DNA of 8,612 nt from Methylococcales bacterium (GCA_024958995.1 JANXGZ010000082.1:1-8612), one strand, 5' to 3'. Positions 1-7,647 are shown, counted from the first letter of the stretch. Translations and numbers: made by a program. The notes: generated by a model from the sequence alone, not told the origin.

Positions 1-118
1 GCTGCTCCGCCATGACCTTTGTCAGCGCCGCCGTCAACGTCGTCTTCCCATGGTCAACGTGACCAATCGTTCCAACGTTTACGTGTGGCTTGGTGCGTTC
101 AAATTTTTGTTTGGACAC
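1..118 (-). CDS. tuf: Elongation factor Tu, N-terminal fragment (gene continues past the window's left edge)
   Basis: EF-Tu is the cytoplasmic GTPase that carries aminoacyl-tRNA to the ribosomal A site. Only the first 39 codons are present. They read MSKQKFERTKPHVNVGTIG and then the P-loop GHVDHGKT (residues 19-26), which binds GTP phosphates; the sequence is nearly the same as E. coli EF-Tu, which also begins MSK. The start is GTG at 116-118, preceded by AAGAGGA seven to eight bases upstream; a GTG start is also used by E. coli tuf genes. It lies 39 bases after the fusA stop on the same strand, the standard end of the str operon. Most gammaproteobacteria have two tuf copies, and the sequence here cannot show whether a second one exists. 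Identification is certain; the rest of the gene is not visible. Confidence 0.97.
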   Translation of the reverse strand, partial: MSKQKFERTKPHVNVGTIGHVDHGKTTLTAALTKVMAEQ

Positions 119-157
119 GATATTTCCTCTTAGATCGAATTCGCAATGACCAGGTTC

Positions 158-2257
158 TCAGGAAGCCTTCTTAATGATTCCTTCAGCAATGCTGGAGGGC
201 GCCTCGTTATATTTTTCAAAATGCATGCTGTAGGTCGCTCGCCCCTGCGTTGCGGAACGAAGGTCGGTTGCGTAACCAAACATTTCGGCCAGAGGGACTT
301 CGCAGCGGATAACCCGGCCGCTAGGTGTATCGTCCATACCCTGCACGATACCTCGACGACGGTTGATGTCGCCAACCACGTCGCCCATGTACGTTTCCGG
401 GGTAACCACTTCGACCTTCATCACCGGCTCGAGTAGAACCGGTTTGGCTTTCTTAGCCCCTTCCTTGAAACACATCGAACCGGCAATCTTGAACGCCATT
501 TCGTTGGAATCAACATCGTGGTAGGAACCATCGAAAAGAGTAACCTTGACATCGACAACCGGGAAACCAGCGATGACGCCGTTTACCATTTGCTCCTGAA
601 TACCCTTGTCGACCGCAGGAATGTATTCTCTGGGAACAACCCCGCCAACGATTTCGTTAACAAACTCGTAACCGGCTCCGGCTTCCTGCGGCTCGATCTT
701 AAGCCAGACATGGCCGTATTGACCACGACCACCGGTCTGACGCACGAACTTACCTTCCTGCTCAACTGGGGTCCTGATCGTCTCACGGTAAGCAACCTGG
801 GGGGCACCCACGTTCGCCAAGACACTGAATTCTCGCTTCATTCGGTCCACGATGATTTCCAGATGAAGCTCACCCATCCCGGAAATAATGGTCTGACCTG
901 ACTCCTCGTCGGTATGGACCCTGAAGGACGGATCTTCGCGGGCAAGCTTGCCCAGCGCTATACCCATTTTCTCTTGGTCTGGTTTGGTTTTTGGCTCAAC
1001 AGCCACCGAAATAACGGGTTCAGGAAACTCCATCCGTTCGAGTGTAATCGCTTCCTTCAAGTCACACAGCGTATCCCCGGTCGTTACGTCTTTCAGACCA
1101 ATGGCAGCGGCAATATCCCCTGCACGAACCTCCTTGATTTCTTCACGGTTGTTCGCATGCATCTGCACGATGCGACCAATCCGTTCTTTCTTCCTTTTCA
1201 CCGGATTGTAGATGGTGTCTCCGGAACTCAGAACCCCGGAATAAACCCGGAAGAACGTAAGAGCACCGACGAAAGGGTCCGTTGCAATCTTGAACGCCAA
1301 AGCGGAAAACGGTTGGTCGTCGGACGGTGGCCGCTGGCCTTCTGTTTCGTCGGCGTCATCCAGGACACCTTTGATGGCCTCAACCTCGGTCGGCGACGGC
1401 AAATAGTCGATAACCGCATCAAGCATCGCCTGGATGCCCTTATTCTTGAACGCCGAACCACACAGAGCGGGAACGATCTCGTTACCGATGGTACGTAGCC
1501 GCAGGCCCTGCTTGATCTCCTCGATGGACAGTTCACCGTCCTCAAGGTATTTCTCCATAAGTTCGTCGTTCGCTTCGGCCGCCGCTTCCACCATGAGGTC
1601 GCGGTATTCGTTACACTGATCGACCAGCCCATCGGGAATATCGCGCTCTTCGTGCTTGATTCCACGACTCCCCTCGTCCCAATAGATTGCCTTCATACGC
1701 ACCAAGTCGACAACACCTTCAAAGTTCTCTTCGGCTCCAATCGGAATCTGCAGCGCGACAGGGTTGCTTCCCAATCGTTCACGGATCTGTTCAACCACGC
1801 GAAGGAAATCGGCTCCTGCACGGTCCATCTTATTGACAAACGCTAGCCGGGGAACGTTGTACTTATTGGCCTGGCGCCACACCGTTTCGGACTGGGGCTC
1901 CACACCGCCGACCGCACAGAATACGGCGCACGCACTGTCCAGAACCCGCAATGAACGCTCAACCTCAATCGTGAAATCAACGTGACCCGGCGTATCAATG
2001 ATATTGATTCGGTGCTCCGAATATTGTTGATCCATGCCACTCCAGAAACAGGTCGTTGCTGCCGAAGTGATGGTAATGCCACGCTCCTGCTCCTGTTCCA
2101 TCCAGTCCATGGTTGCCGCACCATCGTGCACTTCACCAATCTTATGTGAAACGCCGGTGTAGAACAGAACCCGTTCCGTCGCTGTGGTTTTGCCGGCATC
2201 GATATGAGCCATGATGCCAATGTTCCGATACCGATCAATTGGTGTTGTACGCGCCAC
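158..2257 (-). CDS. fusA: Elongation factor G, complete (699 aa)
   Basis: EF-G is the cytoplasmic GTPase that drives translocation of tRNAs and mRNA and, with ribosome recycling factor, splits post-termination ribosomes. GTPase motifs are intact: G1 AHIDAGKT at residues 17-24, G3 DTPGH at 88-92 with the catalytic-type His92, G4 NKMD at 142-145, and G5 CGSA at 266-269. Domain II follows (around 315-400), then domain III with GMGELHLEIIVDRMKRE (460-476), domain IV with GGRGQYGHVW (509-518) and the tip loop SYHDVDS (578-584) that enters the decoding centre, and domain V (around 605-690). Length matches the family (E. coli 704). The start is GTG at 2255-2257, with AAGG seven bases upstream; it gives the conserved N-terminus MARTTPIDRYRNIG. 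The gap to rpsG is 39 bases, so it is very likely cotranscribed with the S12 and S7 genes. No defect is seen. A second, fusB-type EF-G is unlikely given the locus. Confidence 0.99.
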   Translation of the reverse strand: MARTTPIDRYRNIGIMAHIDAGKTTATERVLFYTGVSHKIGEVHDGAATMDWMEQEQERGITITSAATTCFWSGMDQQYSEHRINIIDTPGHVDFTIEVERSLRVLDSACAVFCAVGGVEPQSETVWRQANKYNVPRLAFVNKMDRAGADFLRVVEQIRERLGSNPVALQIPIGAEENFEGVVDLVRMKAIYWDEGSRGIKHEERDIPDGLVDQCNEYRDLMVEAAAEANDELMEKYLEDGELSIEEIKQGLRLRTIGNEIVPALCGSAFKNKGIQAMLDAVIDYLPSPTEVEAIKGVLDDADETEGQRPPSDDQPFSALAFKIATDPFVGALTFFRVYSGVLSSGDTIYNPVKRKKERIGRIVQMHANNREEIKEVRAGDIAAAIGLKDVTTGDTLCDLKEAITLERMEFPEPVISVAVEPKTKPDQEKMGIALGKLAREDPSFRVHTDEESGQTIISGMGELHLEIIVDRMKREFSVLANVGAPQVAYRETIRTPVEQEGKFVRQTGGRGQYGHVWLKIEPQEAGAGYEFVNEIVGGVVPREYIPAVDKGIQEQMVNGVIAGFPVVDVKVTLFDGSYHDVDSNEMAFKIAGSMCFKEGAKKAKPVLLEPVMKVEVVTPETYMGDVVGDINRRRGIVQGMDDTPSGRVIRCEVPLAEMFGYATDLRSATQGRATYSMHFEKYNEAPSSIAEGIIKKAS

Positions 2258-2296
2258 TGTTATACCTTTTTCAGTCTGAATAATTGATCCGTCAGG

Positions 2297-2767
2297 CTAC
2301 CAACGGTAATGAGCAAAAGCCTTGTTCGCCTCAGCCATCCTCAACGTATCTTCTCTCTTCTTAACTGCGGTGCCCTTGTTTTCATTTGCGTCCAGAAGTT
2401 CTCCAGCCAATCGTAGCGGCATGGATTTTTCGCTCCGCTTGCGCGCTGCGTCGATCAGCCAGCGCATGGCCAGGGTCGCCCTTCTGGCCGGCCGAACCTC
2501 TACTGGAACCTGGTAGGTCGCACCACCAACACGCCTGGACTTTACCTCGACTGGCGGCTGAACATTTTCAAGCGCCTTCACGAAGACGTCGACCGGCTCA
2601 CCACGACCCTTTGCTTCGATGCTTGACAACGCACCGTAAACAATCTTCTCTGCAACGGACTTCTTGCCATGTTCCATCACCATATTGATGAATTTGGCAA
2701 TGGTCTGGTTGCCATATCTCGGGTCCGGATTAATTGCGCGCTTGCCCGCGATTCTTCTTCTAGACAT
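2297..2767 (-). CDS. rpsG: 30S ribosomal protein S7 (156 aa)
   Basis: S7 is a primary 16S rRNA-binding protein that nucleates assembly of the 30S head and lines the E-site tRNA path. The N-terminus MSRRRIAGKRAINPDPRYGN is the usual basic RNA-binding arm, though most homologues begin MPRRR. FINMVMEHGKKSVAEKI follows (residues 27-43), then the conserved central block VGGATYQVPVEVRP and RRATLAMRWL, ending in EANKAFAHYRW. The length of 156 residues fits the common bacterial form, without the C-terminal extension of E. coli K-12. The start is ATG at 2765-2767, preceded by AGGGTGAT, which can pair with the extended anti-Shine-Dalgarno sequence. In E. coli, S7 also represses its own operon by binding the rpsL-rpsG spacer; here that spacer is only 23 bases, so that mechanism is doubtful. 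Confidence 0.99.
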   Translation of the reverse strand: MSRRRIAGKRAINPDPRYGNQTIAKFINMVMEHGKKSVAEKIVYGALSSIEAKGRGEPVDVFVKALENVQPPVEVKSRRVGGATYQVPVEVRPARRATLAMRWLIDAARKRSEKSMPLRLAGELLDANENKGTAVKKREDTLRMAEANKAFAHYRW

Positions 2768-2790
2768 AGTGTTCTATCACCCTGGGATCG

Positions 2791-3165
2791 TTATTTCTTC
2801 GGTTTCTTTGCGCCGTACTTGGACCGTCCACGCCGACGACTCTCAACGCCGGAGGTGTCCAAGGTTCCCCTGACTACGTGATAACGCACGCCCGGCAAGT
2901 CCTTAACACGTCCGCCACGAATCATCACAACCGAGTGTTCTTGAAGGTTATGACCCTCACCACCAATGTAACTGGTCACTTCAGCTCCGTTCGTTAACCG
3001 AACACGAGCAACCTTTCGCAGTGCAGAGTTCGGCTTTTTCGGCGTCGTGGTGTACACCCTAGTGCAAACTCCTCGCCTCTGGGGACACGCCTCCAGAGCA
3101 GGGACATTACTCTTTTCTTTCTTTCTTGTACGTGGTTTCCGAACCAACTGGTTGGTGGTGGCCAT
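2791..3165 (-). CDS. rpsL: 30S ribosomal protein S12 (124 aa)
   Basis: S12 sits at the decoding centre of the small subunit and controls tRNA selection accuracy; it is the classic target of streptomycin-resistance mutations. The protein starts MATTNQLVRKPRTRK and carries TTTPKKPNSALRKVARVRL (residues 39-57) and GGRVKDLPGVRYH (84-96). Lys43 and Lys88, counting the initiator Met (42 and 87 in E. coli numbering), are wild type, so a streptomycin-sensitive allele is inferred. Asp89, the residue methylthiolated by RimO in E. coli, is present. I chose ATG at 3163-3165, giving the family length of 124, over an in-frame TTG at 3178-3180, because that TTG overlaps the Shine-Dalgarno GGAG (3175-3178). 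It is the first gene of the str operon, just downstream of its own promoter region. Confidence 0.99.
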   Translation of the reverse strand: MATTNQLVRKPRTRKKEKSNVPALEACPQRRGVCTRVYTTTPKKPNSALRKVARVRLTNGAEVTSYIGGEGHNLQEHSVVMIRGGRVKDLPGVRYHVVRGTLDTSGVESRRRGRSKYGAKKPKK

Positions 3166-3170
3166 AACTA

Positions 3171-3230
3171 CTAACTCCAAACCAAAAATTCTGGGGCTGT
3201 ACGATGGGCTACAACTTCCATGATTCCCAT
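3171..3230 (-). CDS. Possible 19-codon leader ORF before rpsL (speculative)
   Basis: An ATG at 3228-3230 opens a frame reading MGIMEVVAHRTAPEFLVWS that ends in tandem TAG TAG (3168-3173), two bases before the rpsL ATG. A second in-frame ATG lies at 3219-3221. The stop codon falls within the spacing between the rpsL Shine-Dalgarno site (3175-3178) and its start, so translation of this frame would run ribosomes across that site, a layout that could couple the two. Upstream of the first ATG only GAG lies very close; GGGA before the second ATG is also poorly spaced. I do not recognise the peptide, and a frame of this size can arise by chance. Confidence 0.15.
   Translation of the reverse strand: MGIMEVVAHRTAPEFLVWS
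3175..3178 (-). promoter_or_regulatory. rpsL ribosome binding site
   Basis: GGAG lies nine bases upstream of the rpsL ATG at 3163-3165. It overlaps an in-frame TTG (3178-3180), which argues against that TTG as the start and fixes S12 at 124 residues. Confidence 0.8.
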
Positions 3231-3247
3231 TTTCTCAGCGCTAATTT

Positions 3248-3305
3248 CAATAAAATAGCACCAGCTGCGCCCTGTATTTCTGGGCCATTGAAGCGCAGGT
3301 GGTGC
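3248..3305 (-). terminator. Terminator-like hairpin in the str leader (rpoBC terminator or attenuator)
   Basis: On the minus strand GCACCACCTGCGC (3293-3305) pairs with GCGCAGCTGGTGC (3258-3270): 12 of 13 positions match, with one C-C mismatch. The loop is 22 bases, and it offers a competing inner pairing, GCCC with GGGC. The 3' arm is followed at once by TATTTTATT. This has the form of an intrinsic terminator with an imperfect U-tract. It lies downstream of the predicted str start near 3308, so it would sit at the extreme 5' end of the str transcript as well as at the end of any rpoC read-through. Terminator function is inferred from shape only. Confidence 0.6.
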
Positions 3306-3314
3306 GAGCCGGCT

Positions 3315-3343
3315 ATAATAAATTTAACGGCTGTTGCTGTCAA
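3315..3343 (-). promoter_or_regulatory. Sigma-70 promoter for rpsL-rpsG-fusA-tuf
   Basis: On the minus strand the -35 box is a perfect TTGACA (3338-3343). A 17-base spacer follows, then TATTAT (3315-3320), one mismatch from the -10 consensus. The predicted transcription start is near 3308. Between the -10 box and that start lies AGCCGG, a GC-rich discriminator of the kind that makes ribosomal promoters sensitive to ppGpp and DksA in E. coli; stringent control is therefore inferred, not shown. Position, orientation and quality all fit the main promoter of the str operon. Confidence 0.88.
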
Positions 3344-3388
3344 GTTATAAAGCCCAATAAGACAGTCCTACCGTAACAAATCAAGCAA

Positions 3389-6300
3389 TCAGGTATTCAA
3401 CGCCTGCTTCAACGCTGCTTCAACTTCTTCGGTATTCACGACGCCGGTCCCGCTCTCTGCGGCATTAGATTCAACATCCCGGAGACGCTTTCTTTCGTTG
3501 AGATGCGCTAGACCCGTACCTGCTGGAATCAGGCGTCCAACGATCACGTTTTCCTTCAACCCATGCAGTCGGTCCTCGACTCCTCTGACGGCCGCTTCGG
3601 TCAGCACCCTTGTAGTCTCCTGGAAAGACGCTGCAGAAATAAAGGACTCCGTAGCCAGTGACGCTTTAGTAATCCCGAGCAAAATCGGCTCGAAAATCGC
3701 TGGGATCTTACCTTCACTTTCGAGCTTTTCATTGTCCGCTGAAACCCGAGCTCGATCGATCTGTTCGCCCTTGAGGTAAGAACTTTCACCTGACTCGGTG
3801 ATTTCGACTTTTCGGAGCATCTGGCGAATGATTGCCTCGATGTGTTTGTCGTTGATCTTCACACCCTGTAGCCGGTAGACATCCTGGATTTCCTTGACCA
3901 AGTAAGACGCCAGCTCGGTAACACCACGCAACCGTAGAATATCATGCGGAGTAAGCTCACCTTCGGCGATGGTTTCACCCCGCTCGACTTGTTCACCTTC
4001 GAAAACCGTAACATGTCGCCATTTCGGAATCAGCATTTCGGTTGGATCGCTATCCTTGTTGCTAATGACGATACGCTGTTTACCCTTGGTCTCCTTGCCG
4101 AAGCTGACCGTACCGCTCGCCTCTGCCAGGATCGCCGGGTCCTTTGTTTTACGACCCTCGAATAGGTCGGCCACCCTTGGAAGACCACCTGTGATATCGC
4201 GGGTTTTACTGGATTCCTGAGGAATTCTCGCGAGCACGTCTCCGACTGCCACAACCGAACCATCCTGGATCGCAACAATTGCTCCCGAAGGTAGGAAATA
4301 CTGGGCAAGGAGCTCACCGTCAAGGTCGGTTAGACGAACCATAGGCTTGAGTTCCTTGCCTGCACTGCTTCGCTGTTTCGGGTCGGTCACCACCATCGCT
4401 TTCAAACCAGTCACTTCATCTGACTGCTTACTAACCGTGACACCTTCGACAAAATCAATCATCTGAACCTTACCCGCTACTTCGGTCACCACAGGGTGAG
4501 TATGAGGGTCCCAGTTGACTATCACCTCTCCAGGATGAACATTGCTTCCGTCTTTCACAGAAAGAACAGCACCGTAAGGGATTTTGTAACGTTCTCGTTC
4601 ACGCCCAAATGGGTCGATAACGCTAACTTCGCCCGAACGAGATACAGCAACCAGGTTGCTGTCCTTGTTCTTGATCGTCTTGAGATTGGTCAGCTTGATC
4701 GTACCTGCCGACTTCACTTCCACATTACTGATGGCAGCCGACCTGGAGGCAGCACCACCGATGTGAAAGGTTCTCATTGTCAGCTGAGTACCCGGCTCGC
4801 CAATCGACTGGGCAGCAATCACACCGACTGCCTCGCCATCGGCGACCATTTCTCCACGACCGAGGTCACGACCGTAACATTGAGCGCAAACCCCGTGGCG
4901 ATTCTTGCAGGTAATAACCGACCTGACCCGAACGCTGTCGACCCCATGGGTTTCCAGCTCCCCAACCAGCTCTTCATCGAGAAGAGTTCCTATAGGTACT
5001 CGAAAATCCTTGTCCTTGTAGGCTTCGATATCTTCCGCAACCACACGGCCCAGCACCCTCTCGGACAACGGTTCAACCACATCCCCCCCTTCAATGAGCG
5101 GGGTCATCAGAATTCCCTCGGAGGTTCCGCAATCTCGAGCGGTAATCACCAGGTCCTGAGCCACATCCACCAACCGTCTCGTCAGGTAACCCGAGTTTGC
5201 TGTTTTTAGTGCAGTATCGGCAAGTCCTTTGCGAGCACCATGGGTAGACACGAAATACTGGAGAACGTCCAACCCTTCCCTGAAATTCGCAGTAATCGGC
5301 GTTTCGATGATTGAACCATCCGGCTTGGCCATCAGGCCTCTCATACCGGCAAGCTGTCGAATCTGTGCAGCAGAGCCCCTTGCACCGGAGTCTGCCATCA
5401 TGAAAATCGAGTTGAAGGATTTCTGCTTCACCTTCTTCCCGTCCCGGTCCAACGCCTCCTCGTGTCCCAGCCCCGCCATCATGACGTTTGCAACCTTGTC
5501 GTTGGCGTGCGACCAAATGTCGATCACCTTGTTGTATCGCTCGCCGTCAGTCACCAGACCCGAAGCGTATTGGCTCTGGATTTCCTTCACTTCCTCATCG
5601 GCAGCCTCAATGATCGATGACTTCTGCTTGGGAATCGCCATGTCTTCGATACCGAACGAAACGCCGGACCTAGTCGCAAAAGAAAACCCCATATACATCA
5701 GGCGATCAGCAAAAACGACCGTCGCCTTGATACCCAACTGGCGATAACAAACATTGATCAACTGAGAGATCGCCTTCTTGGTCATGTCCCGGTTGATCAG
5801 TTCGTATGAAAGCCCCTTAGGAACAATGTTCCAGATCAATGCACGACCAACCGTGGTTTCCACCCGCCGGCGCACCGGTTCCATTTCACCGTCTTCTTGT
5901 AGCCGATACTCGGTGATCCGCACCTGCACCTTGGCATGAAGCTCTACCTTTCGAGCCTGATACGCCCTGTCCACCTCGTCAACATCAGCGAAGATCATTC
6001 CATCGCCTTTCCCGTTAACCCTGTCACGACTCATGAAATAGAGTCCGAGCACTACGTCCTGGGTTGGGTTGATGATCGGCTCACCGTTGGCGGGCGACAG
6101 AATATTGTTCGTAGCCATCATCAGGCTGCGTGCTTCGAGCTGCGCTTCGATCGACAACGGAACGTGAACGGCCATCTGATCGCCATCGAAATCGGCGTTG
6201 AATGCGGTGCACACCAGCGGATGAAGCTGAATTGCCTTTCCTTCGATCAGTAAAGGTTCAAATGCCTGAATCCCCAACCGGTGGAGCGTTGGAGCACGAT

Positions 6301-7570
6301 TCAACATGATCGGGTGTTCCCGAATGACTTCTTCGAGAATATCCCAGACCTCGGGACCCTCCCGCTCCACCATCTTCTTCGCGGCCTTGATGGTCGAGGA
6401 AAGCCCCTGGAACTGAAGTTTGCTAAAAATGAAGGGCTTGAACAGTTCCAACGCCATCTTCTTTGGCAGGCCACACTGGTGAAGTTTAAGCGTAGGGCCC
6501 ACCACGATGACCGAACGGCCAGAATAATCGACCCGCTTTCCAAGCAAATTCTGCCTGAAACGGCCCTGCTTGCCCTTGATCATGTCCGCCAAGGATTTCA
6601 GAGGTCGCTTGCTGGTCCCGGTGATCGCCCGACCTCGGCGCCCGTTGTCCAGCAGCACATCGACGGATTCCTGCAACATGCGTTTTTCATTGCGCACGAT
6701 GATGTCCGGAGCATTGAGATCCAGTAACCGGTTCAGCCGGTTATTGCGGTTAATCACTCGACGATAGAGATCGTTCAGATCCGATGTCGCAAAACGCCCG
6801 CCGTCCAGCGGCACCAGTGGCCTCAATTCCGGAGGCAATACCGGAAGGACGGTAAGAACCATCCATTCCGGACGATTTCTCGAGCTAGACAGGGATTCAA
6901 TCACTTTCAACCGTTTCGAAAGTTTCTTGATTTTGGTTTCCGCACTGGTTGAAGCGATCTGTTCACGCAAATGAACGACTTCAGCCGCTAGATCGATGGA
7001 TTTAAGAAGATGGTAAACGGCTTCGGCGCCCATTTTTGCTTCAAACTCGTCACCGTGTTCTTCAACCATTTCAAGGTATTCTTCGTCGGTCAGCAACTGC
7101 CCCTTCTCCAGCGGCGTCATGCCGGGATCGATGACCACGAAAGATTCGAAATAGAGAACCCGCTCGATGCCGCGCAAAGTCATGTCGAGCAACAGCGCGA
7201 TCCGAGAAGGAAGTGATTTCAGAAACCAGATATGTGCAACGGGACTGGCCAGATCGATGTGTCCCATGCGTTCACGTCGAACCTTCGAAAGCGTCACCTC
7301 GACACCGCATTTCTCGCAGATCACACCCCGGTGTTTCAGGCGCTTGTACTTGCCGCACAGGCATTCGTAATCGCTGACAGGGCCGAAAATCTTGGCGCAG
7401 AACAATCCATCCCGTTCCGGCTTGAAGGTCCGGTAGTTGATGGTTTCAGGCTTTTTCACTTCCCCGTAGGACCATGATCGGATTATCTCCGGCGATGCCA
7501 GACCGATCCGAATTTTGTCAAACTCTTCGACCTGACTCTGACTTTTTAAATATTTCATTAAATCTTTCAA
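3389..7570 (-). CDS. rpoC: DNA-directed RNA polymerase subunit beta', complete (1393 aa, TTG start)
   Basis: Beta' forms one pincer of RNA polymerase and supplies the catalytic magnesium site. Residue numbering tracks E. coli (1407 aa) closely. Zinc site 1 is Cys70, 72, 85 and 88 in YECLCGKYKRLKHRGVICEKC. The active site is NADFDGD with Asp460, 462 and 464 (bases 6179-6199). The bridge helix lies around 770-804. Zinc site 2 is Cys814, 888, 895 and 898. The trigger loop TMRTFHIGGAASR includes Met932 and His936, and is followed by an SI3-type insertion (about 943-1125), a gammaproteobacterial trait; it looks several residues shorter than in E. coli just before AQYFLP (1089-1094). The start is TTG at 7568-7570, giving MKDLMKYLK as in homologues; AGGAG lies eight bases upstream, whereas the ATG four codons later would be 20 bases away. 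It follows rpoB by 77 bases, so cotranscription is expected. The C-terminal tail is shorter than in E. coli. Confidence 0.99.
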   Translation of the reverse strand: MKDLMKYLKSQSQVEEFDKIRIGLASPEIIRSWSYGEVKKPETINYRTFKPERDGLFCAKIFGPVSDYECLCGKYKRLKHRGVICEKCGVEVTLSKVRRERMGHIDLASPVAHIWFLKSLPSRIALLLDMTLRGIERVLYFESFVVIDPGMTPLEKGQLLTDEEYLEMVEEHGDEFEAKMGAEAVYHLLKSIDLAAEVVHLREQIASTSAETKIKKLSKRLKVIESLSSSRNRPEWMVLTVLPVLPPELRPLVPLDGGRFATSDLNDLYRRVINRNNRLNRLLDLNAPDIIVRNEKRMLQESVDVLLDNGRRGRAITGTSKRPLKSLADMIKGKQGRFRQNLLGKRVDYSGRSVIVVGPTLKLHQCGLPKKMALELFKPFIFSKLQFQGLSSTIKAAKKMVEREGPEVWDILEEVIREHPIMLNRAPTLHRLGIQAFEPLLIEGKAIQLHPLVCTAFNADFDGDQMAVHVPLSIEAQLEARSLMMATNNILSPANGEPIINPTQDVVLGLYFMSRDRVNGKGDGMIFADVDEVDRAYQARKVELHAKVQVRITEYRLQEDGEMEPVRRRVETTVGRALIWNIVPKGLSYELINRDMTKKAISQLINVCYRQLGIKATVVFADRLMYMGFSFATRSGVSFGIEDMAIPKQKSSIIEAADEEVKEIQSQYASGLVTDGERYNKVIDIWSHANDKVANVMMAGLGHEEALDRDGKKVKQKSFNSIFMMADSGARGSAAQIRQLAGMRGLMAKPDGSIIETPITANFREGLDVLQYFVSTHGARKGLADTALKTANSGYLTRRLVDVAQDLVITARDCGTSEGILMTPLIEGGDVVEPLSERVLGRVVAEDIEAYKDKDFRVPIGTLLDEELVGELETHGVDSVRVRSVITCKNRHGVCAQCYGRDLGRGEMVADGEAVGVIAAQSIGEPGTQLTMRTFHIGGAASRSAAISNVEVKSAGTIKLTNLKTIKNKDSNLVAVSRSGEVSVIDPFGRERERYKIPYGAVLSVKDGSNVHPGEVIVNWDPHTHPVVTEVAGKVQMIDFVEGVTVSKQSDEVTGLKAMVVTDPKQRSSAGKELKPMVRLTDLDGELLAQYFLPSGAIVAIQDGSVVAVGDVLARIPQESSKTRDITGGLPRVADLFEGRKTKDPAILAEASGTVSFGKETKGKQRIVISNKDSDPTEMLIPKWRHVTVFEGEQVERGETIAEGELTPHDILRLRGVTELASYLVKEIQDVYRLQGVKINDKHIEAIIRQMLRKVEITESGESSYLKGEQIDRARVSADNEKLESEGKIPAIFEPILLGITKASLATESFISAASFQETTRVLTEAAVRGVEDRLHGLKENVIVGRLIPAGTGLAHLNERKRLRDVESNAAESGTGVVNTEEVEAALKQALNT

Positions 7571-7647
7571 GGGGTTCTCTCCTGTTCAATCTGCAGAGCG
7601 ACTATTCGTTTCGGCGACTCTAGAATCTCCCGTACACCGGGCATTCG
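7571..7647 (-). other. rpoB-rpoC intergenic spacer
   Basis: The spacer is 77 bases, close to the usual size in gammaproteobacteria. Apart from the rpoC ribosome binding site I see no promoter boxes and no hairpin with a T-run, so transcription should continue from rpoB into rpoC. Confidence 0.75.
7579..7583 (-). promoter_or_regulatory. rpoC ribosome binding site (decides the TTG start)
   Basis: AGGAG lies eight bases upstream of the TTG at 7568-7570. The first in-frame ATG (7556-7558) would be 20 bases away, outside the normal range. With the conserved MKDL N-terminus of RpoC encoded from the TTG, this supports TTG as the real initiation codon. Confidence 0.82.

Larger units (their letters stand above)
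3166..3388 (-). other. rpoC-rpsL intergenic region / str operon leader
   Basis: This 223-base gap is the only substantial non-coding stretch in the window. In transcription order it holds about 45 bases without clear structure after the rpoC stop, the str promoter (3315-3343), a terminator-like hairpin with T-rich tail (3248-3305), an AT-rich stretch, a possible 19-codon leader ORF (3171-3230) and the rpsL ribosome binding site. No hairpin followed by a T-run is seen between the rpoC stop and the promoter, so the hairpin inside the leader is the only visible candidate for ending rpoBC transcripts. Predicted leader length from promoter to rpsL is about 143 bases, which is long for a simple ribosomal protein leader and leaves room for control. 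Confidence 0.8.

Noticed and set aside
546..575. Plus-strand TTGACA inside fusA (others near 1834 and 2624) as an antisense promoter
   Set aside because: No reasonable -10 box lies at 16-18 bases from any of them, so they are chance hits in coding sequence.
914..1498. Plus-strand open frame of 194 codons opposite fusA
   Set aside because: It is antisense to conserved EF-G domains, with no promoter or ribosome binding site of note; a shadow frame.
3166..3180. Earlier TTG start for rpsL that would add MELVV
   Set aside because: The TTG overlaps the GGAG ribosome binding site, and S12 homologues begin at MATxNQL, matching the ATG at 3163-3165.
3204..3230. Inverted repeat ATGGG and CCCAT in the rpsL leader as an operator hairpin
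   Set aside because: Only five base pairs with a 17-base loop and no extension; too weak to claim without comparative data.
4496..5209. Plus-strand open frame of 237 codons opposite rpoC
   Set aside because: It lies wholly antisense to a highly conserved part of rpoC, shows no family resemblance that I recognise, and is the expected shadow of a long coding sequence.
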